Positions 40,509-48,980 are shown, counted from the first letter of the stretch. The stretch: 51,121 bases of DNA from an uncultured Oscillospiraceae bacterium (GCA_900543305.1 UQQZ01000009.1:1-51121); one strand, 5' to 3'. A program made the numbers and translations. Notes: generated by a model not told the origin, from the sequence alone.

Positions 40509-41731
40509 CTCCTTCCCTTGTTCCGGCCCGGAAGAATTCCATAGGATCGAAGCAAATTGCTACGTTCCTTTCCTTTTTGAATGGCGGGCAAGGCCACTAA
40601 TCCATGACGCCGTTGGATAAAGAACTTATAAAATCTTCGCCCGTATCCTATGGGCAGCAGCCACGGCCGCTGTTTCAAAACGGGCCAGCTTCGAGTCATG
40701 TATTCGAAAGTGGGGAAGATCGTTCTCAACAGTCTCTCCTTCCCATCGCCATTAAGGGCAGACCCCGTAACAATGGAGCCATAAGATCGGGCGGCACTGC
40801 TGTGGCCATAGACTCCCCCCTCCAAACTGTCCGCCAACAACAATTCAGGATTATATGAGGGGAACAACTCTGTAGGGCTAAAACCAAGTTTCTTTCCCAA
40901 GGCCGCCACGTCCCCGTACAAAGACCCACAATGGAGCTCTTCGGCCGCTTGCCGAATGACATTCCAATCAATTTTCTCTCCGCAAACACGATCAAACATC
41001 ATCAGATCCATCACTTGGCGGATTCCCACACCTGCTCCTTTAAAATGCTTTGCCAAGTGGAGAAAGAGATAGAGGTAATGCCGGGTTTCGTCCAACGTCC
41101 AGAGTGGCACCCCTCCCACCTCTACAGAAATTTTTTGTTCATGGCTGTCGCGAAAGTATCCATCGGACAACTTGAGATCTTCTCGGCTTTGTTCAAAAAA
41201 CTGAGGATGGAGTTCCAAGTGGAGCAGTCCGTCTCCCCCATCCATGGAAACTTCCTGATGGGGATCAGAAAGCTGCTGGAGATCCACAGGCGTTGTTACC
41301 TGAAACCCATTCTTTTCAAGTACATTCCTACAACGTGCCGCTTCTTCCGGAAGAACATACAAATCTTCATCACAGGAAGGCCGATAATCGGCAAGAGACC
41401 CGTAAAGCCGACGTACTAAAATTCCCTTCAAAACCACCGGATGCAGCTTCGCTTCCAAAAGCTGCTGATATAACTCCAAAAAAAGCTGCGTGCGAGTAGA
41501 TTGACTCACGACCGTGGCAATGGTCTCCTGCTGTAAACGCTGTTGGCCCTTTTTCTCCCAACTGAAAAACTCCTGATATTGGGTTGCTCCTGTATAGAAA
41601 AGCGCCGCCAGAGACTGGCTTCTTGCCCAATCTGCTAAACAGTCCCAGTCTGGATTCTCTAGAGGAAGTTTCCCGTTACCGCAAGCAGTCCGGAGAATCG
41701 CTATGAAGTTTTCACCCTGTACAAGGCTCAC
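40505..41731 (-). CDS. NTP_transf_5-type nucleotidyltransferase
   Basis: A 408-residue protein of the uncharacterised nucleotidyltransferase group found in lasso and related RiPP clusters. The active-site block is PVVLKGILVRRLYGSLADYR followed by PSCDEDLYV, with the DxD metal pair, and there are helical regions with HLAKHFKGAGVGIRQVMDL. The GTG at 41731 follows AAAGGAGG by 8 bases and is preferred; an in-frame ATG at 41758 overlapping the upstream stop is possible. In paeninodin-type clusters a homologue accompanies the kinase, but its reaction is not established. Confidence 0.85.
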   Translation of the reverse strand: MSLVQGENFIAILRTACGNGKLPLENPDWDCLADWARSQSLAALFYTGATQYQEFFSWEKKGQQRLQQETIATVVSQSTRTQLFLELYQQLLEAKLHPVVLKGILVRRLYGSLADYRPSCDEDLYVLPEEAARCRNVLEKNGFQVTTPVDLQQLSDPHQEVSMDGGDGLLHLELHPQFFEQSREDLKLSDGYFRDSHEQKISVEVGGVPLWTLDETRHYLYLFLHLAKHFKGAGVGIRQVMDLMMFDRVCGEKIDWNVIRQAAEELHCGSLYGDVAALGKKLGFSPTELFPSYNPELLLADSLEGGVYGHSSAARSYGSIVTGSALNGDGKERLLRTIFPTFEYMTRSWPVLKQRPWLLPIGYGRRFYKFFIQRRHGLVALPAIQKGKERSNLLRSYGILPGRNKGRR

Positions 41732-41757
41732 GGTACCTTCCTCCTTTCCTGCTGCCA

Positions 41758-43263
41758 TTACGCCTCGCTGGAACTGATCCCAGCCAACTTCTCTTTGGCC
41801 GTCTGGACTGTAGCTTGGTCCGGCATCATTACGTATAGTTTCTGGGTCATAGAATAGGTATACCCACTGGCATCACTGCCATTGACACTATAGCTTTCAA
41901 TTTCCCACTGGGCATTTTCCGAAAGCTGCAAACGTACCATCTCGGCGATCAAATCGTAAGGAACACTGGTATCGACGCAATCCTGGACGCTTTCCAAAAT
42001 TCCCAAATAGCCTGTCAATATGCTGGGGCTCATGGCCTTTTGTACAACCCCTTCAATAACTGCCATCTGGTTTCTTCCACGCTGCCTGTCTCCATCTGAG
42101 AAGGAATACCTCTCCCGGGCAAAGGCCAATGCCTCTTCCCCATTGAGATAGTTTGTACCGACATGATACTCATTTCCTCCCGCAGTAAAGTCGTAATCGG
42201 AAGTGACCTCAATCCCACCCAACGCATCGATAATCTCCGTGAATCCAGTAAAGTTGATCCGGAAGTAGTAATCTATTTGGGTATCGTACAGATTTTCCAG
42301 CGTGCCCATGAGCACATCCATGCCGTAAATTCCTGCATGGGTCAGCTTATCCTCCGGATTGCCCCAAGAAAATGCAAGAGGTACATAAAAATCCCGAGGG
42401 GTGGAAACGAGAAGGATCTTATGGGTCTCCCGATTGATCCGGGCTATGATGTTCACATCGCTGCGGCCTCGCTGATCGATTACACTTCCACGGGTATCAC
42501 TTCCACTGATGAGCACAGTGACAACAGGATTCTCTAAAGGCTCCTGTGAGGATTCCTGTTCTGTCTCTTCCGACTCTGGAACACCGGCAGCCGTATGCTC
42601 CATAACATGCTCCACTTCTTGAACGGAAATTTCACGAAGCTCCTGAGAAAAATCTTCATACCCGGACAACTCTTCATACAAGGGCAGGAAAGCCTGATTG
42701 AGGAGAATCCCCACCACCTGACCCTTTCGAAGGCCGTCTGCCAACTGAGCTAGTCCCTCGTATTCCTCCAGGGAAAAAGATAAATTGTGGTCCTCCTCCA
42801 CTTTCTGCAGGGTTTCGTCTGTGTTGGGACGATCCAATTCTGTCAGAATACCCAATGCTTTCCCATCCAACTCATTCAAGCTCGTAACGGAAGAATCTTC
42901 TTCCACATAAAAAGCAAGTACAGATCGCTCCACAGAAGTGTCCGTTACCTGGCGGACGGTATGGACAAACCGCCACAAGGCCAATCCTCCCAATACACAA
43001 CCTACCAGGAGAATTCCTGCTAAGACAAAGCCCACCACCCGCCGGACTCTGTGGGACAGCTTCCAGGTCAATAGAAGCACACATCCCGTCAAACCAAGAG
43101 ATGCAAGGATCCCCAACCCCAGATAGAGCGGCGGAGCCAACTGGGTACTGATTAAAAATCCCCAGAAAACCAGAAGAACCACCAAAAGAATAGCGGTCAC
43201 CACTGCGCCGCTTTTTGCCGGTAGCGTCAATGTTGTTTCCCGAGGTTTTTCATGTTTGGCCAT
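41758..43263 (-). CDS. LytR-CpsA-Psr ligase
   Basis: A 501-residue LCP protein. Three N-terminal helices are followed by an extracellular domain of about 130 residues (SVERSVLAFYVEEDSSVTSL, resembling an SBP-like domain) and an acidic linker. The LCP domain follows: VLISGSDTRG, GRSDVNIIA, LLVSTPRDFYVP, GGIEVTSD and FARERYSFSDGDRQRGRNQM, with the Arg residues that bind pyrophosphate. LCP enzymes attach polyprenyl-linked polymers to peptidoglycan. First gene of the surface/RiPP set after the recombinase. Confidence 0.93.
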   Translation of the reverse strand: MAKHEKPRETTLTLPAKSGAVVTAILLVVLLVFWGFLISTQLAPPLYLGLGILASLGLTGCVLLLTWKLSHRVRRVVGFVLAGILLVGCVLGGLALWRFVHTVRQVTDTSVERSVLAFYVEEDSSVTSLNELDGKALGILTELDRPNTDETLQKVEEDHNLSFSLEEYEGLAQLADGLRKGQVVGILLNQAFLPLYEELSGYEDFSQELREISVQEVEHVMEHTAAGVPESEETEQESSQEPLENPVVTVLISGSDTRGSVIDQRGRSDVNIIARINRETHKILLVSTPRDFYVPLAFSWGNPEDKLTHAGIYGMDVLMGTLENLYDTQIDYYFRINFTGFTEIIDALGGIEVTSDYDFTAGGNEYHVGTNYLNGEEALAFARERYSFSDGDRQRGRNQMAVIEGVVQKAMSPSILTGYLGILESVQDCVDTSVPYDLIAEMVRLQLSENAQWEIESYSVNGSDASGYTYSMTQKLYVMMPDQATVQTAKEKLAGISSSEA

Positions 43264-43346
43264 ATTCTCCTACACCTTTTTTCTTTCATTTGCTCTGATT
43301 GCTGCCGAACCAATTTCATGATGAAAAAGGAAGATTCTGTCATGGG

Positions 43347-44192
43347 TTACCCAAACAGTCTTCCTTCTTCCCAACCATAGATGATTTGCTCCTGTTCCAA
43401 CAGGTGATCGTAATTGACCTCAAATAGGTTCCAAACCTGATCCAGTACTTTTTCCCGAGTGGATAGATAGAGCTTTCGCAAACATCTTGGGTTGCACTTT
43501 TCCGGGTCTATACCGGCGTCTTCAGAGAGACTTTGGATCATTCCCGTGACTACAGTACGGCTGATGGTTTTTCCGGTTCTGGTTACAAAAACAGGACCGC
43601 ATTTGAGATTCTGCTTGTGAATGTACTCGATCAGTTCTCCCCGGACACAGGGAGGAATACGGATTTCCTGACGGGTGCCATTGGGATAGGTAACAACCTT
43701 CCCCGCTTTCACCGCCTCTACAGTGAACCGGGGCAATTCCAATACCGTGATCCCTGTAGTGGCAAATACCTTGACCAACAAATAGGTTCTGGTCTTTCCC
43801 GAAACTTTGGCGGTGAAAATCAAGCGAAGATATTCCTTTCGTGAAAGCTCCGGCTTCATTTCTTCCCGGTCATAGGGAATTTGATCCGCCAATTGATACT
43901 TGGTAAGACCCATAAACCCCAAATAACTGTTTATCGAGGAACAGAACATGTTGACAGTTCTTGGCATATACCCTTGTTCTAAAAGAAAAGCACGAAATTC
44001 TGTCAAACTTTCCTTTTGGATCTTTTGACTCTCAGGCAGCCAAGCAAGAAACTTCTCCAGATTTCGCCGGTATCCATCAATGGTGCCCTGGGTGCAGCCT
44101 CGCTCCATAAGATACTCCAAATAGGCCTGGATTCTCTCCCGGGAAAGAGTTTCTCTCCCAGGATCCGACTCCATTCGATTTATCGTATCCAT
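43347..44192 (-). CDS. Degenerate tyrosine recombinase
   Basis: A 281-residue protein with the N-terminal SAM-like core-binding domain and a C-terminal catalytic-fold domain of tyrosine recombinases. The catalytic set is incomplete: the first Arg position reads TTGITVLEL (Thr for Arg), box II reads NPRCLRKLY (His lost, Arg kept), and box III is replaced by NYDHLL, though a Tyr remains in QIIYGW. It is probably not an active strand-transfer enzyme but may still bind sites with its intact neighbour, which has the same length. ATG at 44192 after GGGAG; an upstream in-frame TTG is less likely. Confidence 0.85.
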   Translation of the reverse strand: MDTINRMESDPGRETLSRERIQAYLEYLMERGCTQGTIDGYRRNLEKFLAWLPESQKIQKESLTEFRAFLLEQGYMPRTVNMFCSSINSYLGFMGLTKYQLADQIPYDREEMKPELSRKEYLRLIFTAKVSGKTRTYLLVKVFATTGITVLELPRFTVEAVKAGKVVTYPNGTRQEIRIPPCVRGELIEYIHKQNLKCGPVFVTRTGKTISRTVVTGMIQSLSEDAGIDPEKCNPRCLRKLYLSTREKVLDQVWNLFEVNYDHLLEQEQIIYGWEEGRLFG

Positions 44193-44215
44193 CAAGTTCA
44201 CCGCTCCCAAGAATA

Positions 44216-44240
44216 GTTACGAAATAAAGATAATGTCCTA
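44216..44240 (+). repeat. Left arm of an imperfect inverted repeat
   Basis: GTTACGAA, then ATAAAGATAATGTCCTA. The reverse complement of 44464-44492 reads GTAGCGAA, CAAA, then ATAAAGAAATTGTCTTA: the same order with 5 mismatches and a 4-base insertion. Together the arms bound about 277 bases between two recombinase genes. Confidence 0.4.
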
Positions 44241-44314
44241 AATAAATTTCTGTTTTTGCATTAACAGCTCAAAATTGTAATAAAAAATCCTATATATTTC
44301 TAAAAATAAAAAAA

Positions 44315-44373
44315 GGCATAGAAACAAAGCCGATAGATTTTAATATATCTTCTCTCGGCTTTTTTGTTATGCC
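44315..44373 (-). terminator. Terminator of the active recombinase gene
   Basis: A 23-base imperfect stem (44315-44337 with 44351-44373) followed on the minus strand by TTTTTTTATTTTT. It separates the recombinase at 44489-45334 from the downstream operon. Confidence 0.8.
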
Positions 44374-44389
44374 ATTAAAAAAATAATAC

Positions 44390-44418
44390 TTGCTCATTTA
44401 GACAGGATATGTTAGAAT
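44390..44418 (+). promoter_or_regulatory. Promoter pointing away from the surface operon
   Basis: TTGCTC (44390-44395), 17-base spacer and TAGAAT (44413-44418) preceded by TGT, an extended -10. It faces the plus strand, where no gene follows; the nearest gene is antisense. Two copies of ATAACAAG (44417-44424, 44438-44445) lie just downstream with a 21-base period, a possible protein site. If the segment bounded by the inverted repeats flipped, this promoter would drive the minus-strand operon. Confidence 0.55.
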
Positions 44419-44463
44419 AACAAGGTAATTTATGTAGATAACAAGTGGCCATGAGGCAAATTA

Positions 44464-44492
44464 TAAGACAATTTCTTTATTTTGTTCGCTAC
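44464..44492 (-). repeat. Right arm of an imperfect inverted repeat
   Basis: Partner of 44216-44240. It includes the stop codon of the active recombinase, so inversion could slightly change that protein's C-terminus. Confidence 0.4.
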
Positions 44493-45334
44493 AAAACTAA
44501 ACCTAGGCGCGCCAGTGTATGGGCGTGTTCTATTCCTGTGGAAATCAGATAAATTCTTGTGGTTTCAATGCTGGCGTGGCCTAATACATCGGCTAATTTT
44601 GTCACATCCTTACACACTCGGTAAAACTCCCGCGCAAAAAGGTGGCGCAAATTGTGAGGAAAAACTTTTGAGGCGGACACCTTCGCCTTGGCACAGACCG
44701 ATTTCATCTCCGCCCATATTTGTTTCCTTGAAATGCTGTGACCGCTTCTGGTGAGAAATACCTCTCCAGAAACGGTCTTTTGTTTTTTGCAATATTTCAT
44801 CAGCTTCCGACAAAGTTTTCCCGGAATCAATATTGTGCGGATTTTTCCCTTGAGAGAAATGTCTGTCCGGCCTTTTTGCAGGGCCTCTACCGTGATATAT
44901 TTAACCTCGCTGACGCGAATCCCCGTAGAGCATATGGTTTCCATGAGAAGAACCAGTCTCTCCCGGCCCATCTCTTCTGCAGCGGCAACCAACCTGCTGT
45001 ATTCCACCTGGGTCAACTCCCTGCTATCCTCCCGGAACATCTTCCGTTGAATTCGCAAGGTTTTCACTTTACAATCCTCCCACCCCATACAATGAAAGAA
45101 CCGATTGACCGATACAATCATCGTATTGACGGTTCCGGGACAGTACCCTTGAGAAAGAAGATACTCCTTCCAACCGGCTACCTGCTCTTTTGAAATAGGA
45201 CTTTCGCCTATCCATGCACCAAACTCCCTGACATGACGCACATAGTTTTCTATCGTGCCGGGACTGCGTTCATCCTCCTGGAGACATCTTACAAAATCGT
45301 CCAGATTTTCTTTGGTAACCTTCCGTTCATTCAT
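44489..45334 (-). CDS. Tyrosine recombinase
   Basis: A 281-residue integrase with all expected residues: first Arg in STGIRVSEVKY, box II FPHNLRHLFAR, box III DVLGHASIETT and the nucleophile Tyr in RIYLIS. The N-terminal SAM-like domain is YVRHVREFGAWIG to FFHCMGW. It is XerC/XerD-sized and lacks phage-integrase arm domains, which fits small DNA inverters such as those next to phase-variable capsule loci. It is followed by a terminator and the candidate invertible segment. Confidence 0.93.
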   Translation of the reverse strand: MNERKVTKENLDDFVRCLQEDERSPGTIENYVRHVREFGAWIGESPISKEQVAGWKEYLLSQGYCPGTVNTMIVSVNRFFHCMGWEDCKVKTLRIQRKMFREDSRELTQVEYSRLVAAAEEMGRERLVLLMETICSTGIRVSEVKYITVEALQKGRTDISLKGKIRTILIPGKLCRKLMKYCKKQKTVSGEVFLTRSGHSISRKQIWAEMKSVCAKAKVSASKVFPHNLRHLFAREFYRVCKDVTKLADVLGHASIETTRIYLISTGIEHAHTLARLGLVL

Positions 45335-45503
45335 TTATAACACTTCCTTTCCAATATAGTATATTACCTTATTTTTCCGAAAATATCCCATACCAAACAC
45401 CTTTTTACCTGTTCTATTACTACTATCATACACGGAAATTCTCTCCTAGATTTTCTGTTTTCTCATCTAGAAAAAGAAATCTTTCAGAAATACCCACATA
45501 AAC

Positions 45504-45537
45504 AAAAGGCGGACAACTTGTCAGTTGTCCGCCTTTT
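45504..45537. terminator. Bidirectional terminator
   Basis: A perfect 15-base stem (45504-45518 with 45523-45537) with a 4-base loop and T-rich ends on both sides. It ends the aldo/keto reductase transcript. The remainder of the 45335-45639 gap shows no other clear element. Confidence 0.92.
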
Positions 45538-45639
45538 CAGCTTCGTGAAAAAAATGCTCATTCATGACACTGCTTTCGCTTTAGGAACAGGAACCAAACA
45601 GCCAAAATCAGGGCCATCCACTCCGCCGCCAAGGACGAA

Positions 45640-46761
45640 TCAGCGATTGTCATACCGCTGAGAAACCTTTTTCAGATGCTCAATAATGGGCAGGTGCTGA
45701 GGACATACCGCCTCACACTGACCACATTCGATACAGTCCTTGGCAGCCCCAAAGTTTTTGGTCAGGGCGCTGTAATTGGTAAAGTTGACTGTCCAACCCT
45801 TGGTTTCCACTTCCCGCATATCTTCATTGTACAGAGAGAAATACTGGGGAATGGCAATGTGCTGAGGACATCCTTCCGTGCAATAGGAACAGCCTGTGCA
45901 GGGAATGGCAATCTGCGCGTTGATCAGCTCCGCTGCCTGCTGACACATGGCCATCTCTTCCTGGGTGAGAGGCTGGAACTCTTCCATATAGCTCAGGTTA
46001 TCCCGCATTTGGGCAAGATCGCTCATACCGGAAAGTACCATCATTACGCCGGGCAGAGAGGCTGCAAATCGAACCGCCCAGGACGCCACAGAAAGATTGG
46101 GGTCAAGCTCCTGGAACAACTTCTCCACTGCCTGGGGAACATGGGCAAGGGTACCTCCCTTGACAGGCTCCATGACAATGATCGGCACATTGTGTTTCAT
46201 GGCCACCTCATAGCAATCACGGGCCTGGATCCAGGGACTCTCCCAATCCAGATAGTTGATCTGCAGCTGCACAAATTCCATCTCCGGATATTTGGTCAGG
46301 ATCTCATCCAGCAGCTGGGGATTGTCGTGGTAAGAGAACCCTGCATGGCGCACAAGTCCTTGGGCCTTTTTCTCCAACAGCCATTGGAAGCAGTCAAACT
46401 GCTCATATTTGGGATAGCTGCCCGCCTCAATGCCGTGAAGCAGATAATAATCGAAGTAGCCTGCGCCGGTCTTTTCCAGCTGAGCCTGGAAAATCTTGTC
46501 CCGGTCCTCCAGAGAGTTGAAAAAGCCGGAATGAAGCTTGGTGGCCAAAGTGAAGCTTTCCCGAGGATGACGGTTTACCAAAGCTTCCTTGACAGCGCTC
46601 TCGCTGGCAAACGCATTGTACATCCAAGCCGTGTCAAAGTAAGTAAACCCCTTCTCCAAAAACAGGTCTACCATCTCCTTGAGCTGCTCCAGGTCTACCT
46701 TGCTGGGATCATTCTTGTCCAACTGGGGAAGACGCATCAGGCCAAAACCGAGTTTTTTCAT
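45640..46761 (-). CDS. Aldo/keto reductase with ferredoxin-like C-terminus
   Basis: A 373-residue enzyme: an AKR barrel (KLGFGLMRLP, TYFDTAWMYNAFASE with catalytic Asp and Tyr, TLATKLHSG with Lys) followed by two [4Fe-4S] motifs (CTGCSYCTEGCP and CIECGQCEAVCP). The barrel should reduce carbonyls; the clusters imply electron exchange with ferredoxin. AKR proteins of this type often accompany DUF362 proteins and LysR regulators, and a DUF362 remnant and a LysR gene lie about 1-2 kb upstream. Confidence 0.93.
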   Translation of the reverse strand: MKKLGFGLMRLPQLDKNDPSKVDLEQLKEMVDLFLEKGFTYFDTAWMYNAFASESAVKEALVNRHPRESFTLATKLHSGFFNSLEDRDKIFQAQLEKTGAGYFDYYLLHGIEAGSYPKYEQFDCFQWLLEKKAQGLVRHAGFSYHDNPQLLDEILTKYPEMEFVQLQINYLDWESPWIQARDCYEVAMKHNVPIIVMEPVKGGTLAHVPQAVEKLFQELDPNLSVASWAVRFAASLPGVMMVLSGMSDLAQMRDNLSYMEEFQPLTQEEMAMCQQAAELINAQIAIPCTGCSYCTEGCPQHIAIPQYFSLYNEDMREVETKGWTVNFTNYSALTKNFGAAKDCIECGQCEAVCPQHLPIIEHLKKVSQRYDNR

Positions 46762-46826
46762 GTTTGCTCATCCTTTCTTTGTATTCTCTTTCTAAGATTT
46801 ACTGCTTCTGCTTAGTGTACTCACGA

Positions 46827-47351
46827 CTACTCTATGGAAAATGTCACTGTAACGCTTCCGCTGCCCAGAGCCTTTTCCCAACCGGTCAGATCGTCAATCT
46901 TCCCAAGGCGGGTATAGCTCCAGGAATTGTGGCCGTAAAACATGACAATCTTGTTTCCCTGGTACAACACAATGTCCCCCGGATTTGTAGTCGTTTGCCG
47001 GTCACTGGCCGGAAGGTTCGCACCCAGAGATCCAACTTTTTCAAAACCAGCGTAGTCATCCATTGCAATGGTGACTGGCTCTTCCTCCATCAGGGCGACT
47101 AGAGCCTTTACTGCTTTATTGTCTTCCAAAGTGGCTGTAAACACTGTTCCCGCCACTTCCACTTTCATTTTCATCTCTCCCATCTCCTCTTCTGAATCTT
47201 CCACCTCCTGGGAAGGATTCCCTGCCGGGGATTTACTGGAAACCAAAACACTGCTTTCCCCCTCTGAGGCCTGTCTGGGTTGGCAGGCGGTTAGGAAAGC
47301 CAACAAACAAATGATCCAGCCCAACATCCAAATTCTGCTATGTCGCCGCAC
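46827..47351 (-). CDS. Cyclophilin-like-fold lipoprotein
   Basis: A secreted lipoprotein of about 174 residues. A signal peptide (VRRHSRIWMLGWIICLLAFL) ends in the lipobox LTAC; an acidic linker follows; the C-terminal domain has KVEVAGTVFTATLEDN, MDDYAGFEKVGSLGANLP, TNPGDIVLYQGNKIVMFYG and NSWSYTRLGKI, the cyclophilin-like fold found in small Clostridia proteins. It should be anchored outside the cell. The GTG at 47351 is chosen as it gives a basic n-region; the ATG at 47327 or a TTG at 47408 are alternatives. Function unknown. Confidence 0.82.
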   Translation of the reverse strand: MRRHSRIWMLGWIICLLAFLTACQPRQASEGESSVLVSSKSPAGNPSQEVEDSEEEMGEMKMKVEVAGTVFTATLEDNKAVKALVALMEEEPVTIAMDDYAGFEKVGSLGANLPASDRQTTTNPGDIVLYQGNKIVMFYGHNSWSYTRLGKIDDLTGWEKALGSGSVTVTFSIE

Positions 47352-47534
47352 CTTCTGCCAAATCCCCTTTCCAAAAAGGCTCTGAGGGATCGTCACATCT
47401 AGGGCCAAAAGTGACCGGCCAGACGACTCCCTATCCTAGTTTACCGCGAAATGATCTTCCTGGCAAATACTTAGGTTGTATCAGCTGTCATACCTTTTTG
47501 CTATCGTGATGAAACAGGGCATATCCCTATGCAA

Positions 47535-47584
47535 AAGCAGAGCCTTCCCCTCGAACGGGTGGTAAGCTCTGCTTCAAACGGGCA
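47535..47584 (-). terminator. Terminator downstream of the DUF362 remnant
   Basis: AAGCAGAGC (47535-47543) pairs with GCTCTGCTT (47576-47584) and is followed by TTTTGC on the minus strand. Confidence 0.7.
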
Positions 47585-47619
47585 TAATCGCAAACACGCT
47601 ATTTAAAGGAAGGACGCCA

Positions 47620-47987
47620 TCAGGCCTCCGACTCGAAGGGTTTCACGTCTTGGACGGCTTCATCCGGAGAAATCGCTCTATCTTCCCGGTCAATGTCGAT
47701 CAAATCGTAGCAGTCGTTGCCCATGCCAAGGAGACGGACATGTTCCGCAACACATTGAGAAACGCAATATGCTTCCCAAAATAATCCACCACCGCTTTGG
47801 AGGACTCTGTCATGCGCTCCATAAACTCTTCTTTTTGGATATTCCACATGTTGTTGGACCCAGGCGTCGTGTGGATCATGGCCTTGCCGATCCGTCCATC
47901 GGCACAGCCAATGCCAATATTTTTATCGGACCCGCCAAAGCCGCCTCCTTGGGAAATGTAAATTATCAAGAAGTCATCTCTTGTCAT
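47620..47987 (-). pseudogene. DUF362-family pseudogene
   Basis: The minus strand encodes GGGFGGSDKNIGIGCADGRI, an EEFMERMTESSKAVVDYFG block and FLNVLRNMSVS, matching the middle of DUF362 Fe-S proteins. Past that point the expected NMSVxCDC cluster region is missing; a different frame continues with a short tail (NDCYDLIDIDRED) that resembles the family's end. The N-terminal 100 or so residues are absent. So the gene has lost both its start and an internal part and is frameshifted. It diverges from the LysR gene that probably controlled it. Confidence 0.78.
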
Positions 47988-47989
47988 GC

Positions 47990-48019
47990 TTTACGGGTAT
48001 AGTTGCCCTATGGTATACT
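47990..48019 (+). promoter_or_regulatory. Promoter of the LysR gene
   Basis: TTTACG (47990-47995), 18-base spacer, TATACT (48014-48019), about 20 bases before the start codon; AAGGAGG is the ribosome site. Confidence 0.65.
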
Positions 48020-48039
48020 TTTCTCAAGGAGGAATCTGT

Positions 48040-48921
48040 ATGGAATTGCGCGTTTTGCGTTATTTTTTGGAGGTGGCCCGAGAGGAAAATGTCACCCACG
48101 CTGCCCAGCGGCTCCACGTTTCTCAGCCTACGTTATCCCGCCAAATCAAAGAGCTGGAAGAAGAACTGGGCAAAAAGCTCTTCATCCGAAGCAGTTCCAA
48201 TGTGAAACTGACAGAGGAAGGGATGCTTCTTCGAAAACGGGCGGAGGATATCCTGGAAATGGCCGACAAGACCTTGGCCGAGTTCAAATCTCTGGACGAG
48301 ATCAACGGCGGCGACATTCACATTGGCTGCGCAGAGTCCAATGGCATCGCCCCCTTTATTCGGGTGATCCAGTCCTTGCAGGCGCGCTATCCACGTATTC
48401 GGTACCATTTTTATTCCAGCGGCATTGAGGCGGTAAACGAGCGGTTGGACCAAGGCCTGCTGGACTTTGCCATTGTGATCGAGGAAGTGGATTTATCCAA
48501 GTACAACTGCTTGAAAATGCCCTCTTTGGATCACTGGGGGTTGATCATGAGAAAGGACTCTCCCCTCTCCCAGCACAACTCCATCCGCCTGGAAGACCTG
48601 CTCCACATTCCCCTGATTCTGTCACGACAGGCCATGCGAGAGGAAATGCCCCGCTGGTTCGGAGACGCACAGGACAAATTGAATATTGTGGCAACTTATG
48701 ACCTGCTTTTCAATACCTCTGTGATGGTCCGGGAAAATTTCGGCTATGTGCTGGGATTTGACGGTTTGGTGAACACAGGCCCGGATAGCGATCTCTGCTT
48801 CCGCCCCTTGGAACCCACTCTCACTTCTTCCATGTACATCATCTGGAAAAAGTATCAAGTCTTCCCTCCTGCCGCCGCTTTGCTGCTGAAAAAGCTGAAG
48901 GAAACCTTTACCGAGCTGTGA
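48040..48921 (+). CDS. LysR-family regulator
   Basis: A 293-residue LysR protein: HTH ENVTHAAQRLHVSQPTLSRQ and linker helix, then the effector domain (GDIHIGCAESNGIAPFIRVI, LDQGLLDFAIVIE). ATG at 48040 has a strong AAGGAGG. Divergent from the DUF362 remnant and about 1.3 kb from the aldo/keto reductase. With its probable target gene broken, its regulon may now lie elsewhere. Confidence 0.93.
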   Translation: MELRVLRYFLEVAREENVTHAAQRLHVSQPTLSRQIKELEEELGKKLFIRSSSNVKLTEEGMLLRKRAEDILEMADKTLAEFKSLDEINGGDIHIGCAESNGIAPFIRVIQSLQARYPRIRYHFYSSGIEAVNERLDQGLLDFAIVIEEVDLSKYNCLKMPSLDHWGLIMRKDSPLSQHNSIRLEDLLHIPLILSRQAMREEMPRWFGDAQDKLNIVATYDLLFNTSVMVRENFGYVLGFDGLVNTGPDSDLCFRPLEPTLTSSMYIIWKKYQVFPPAAALLLKKLKETFTEL

Positions 48922-48945
48922 GTGAAATCTCATTTTCCTGCCAAA

Positions 48946-48980
48946 AACTGCACCCCACTTCTATCTAGTGGGGTGCAGTT
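48946..48980. terminator. Bidirectional terminator
   Basis: A perfect 14-base stem (48946-48959 with 48967-48980) with a 7-base loop; T-rich on the minus side. Lies between the LysR gene and the converging patatin gene. Confidence 0.92.

Noticed and set aside
44315..44373. Large inverted repeat as a recombination site
   Set aside because: It ends in a T tract right after the recombinase stop, so it is better explained as a terminator.
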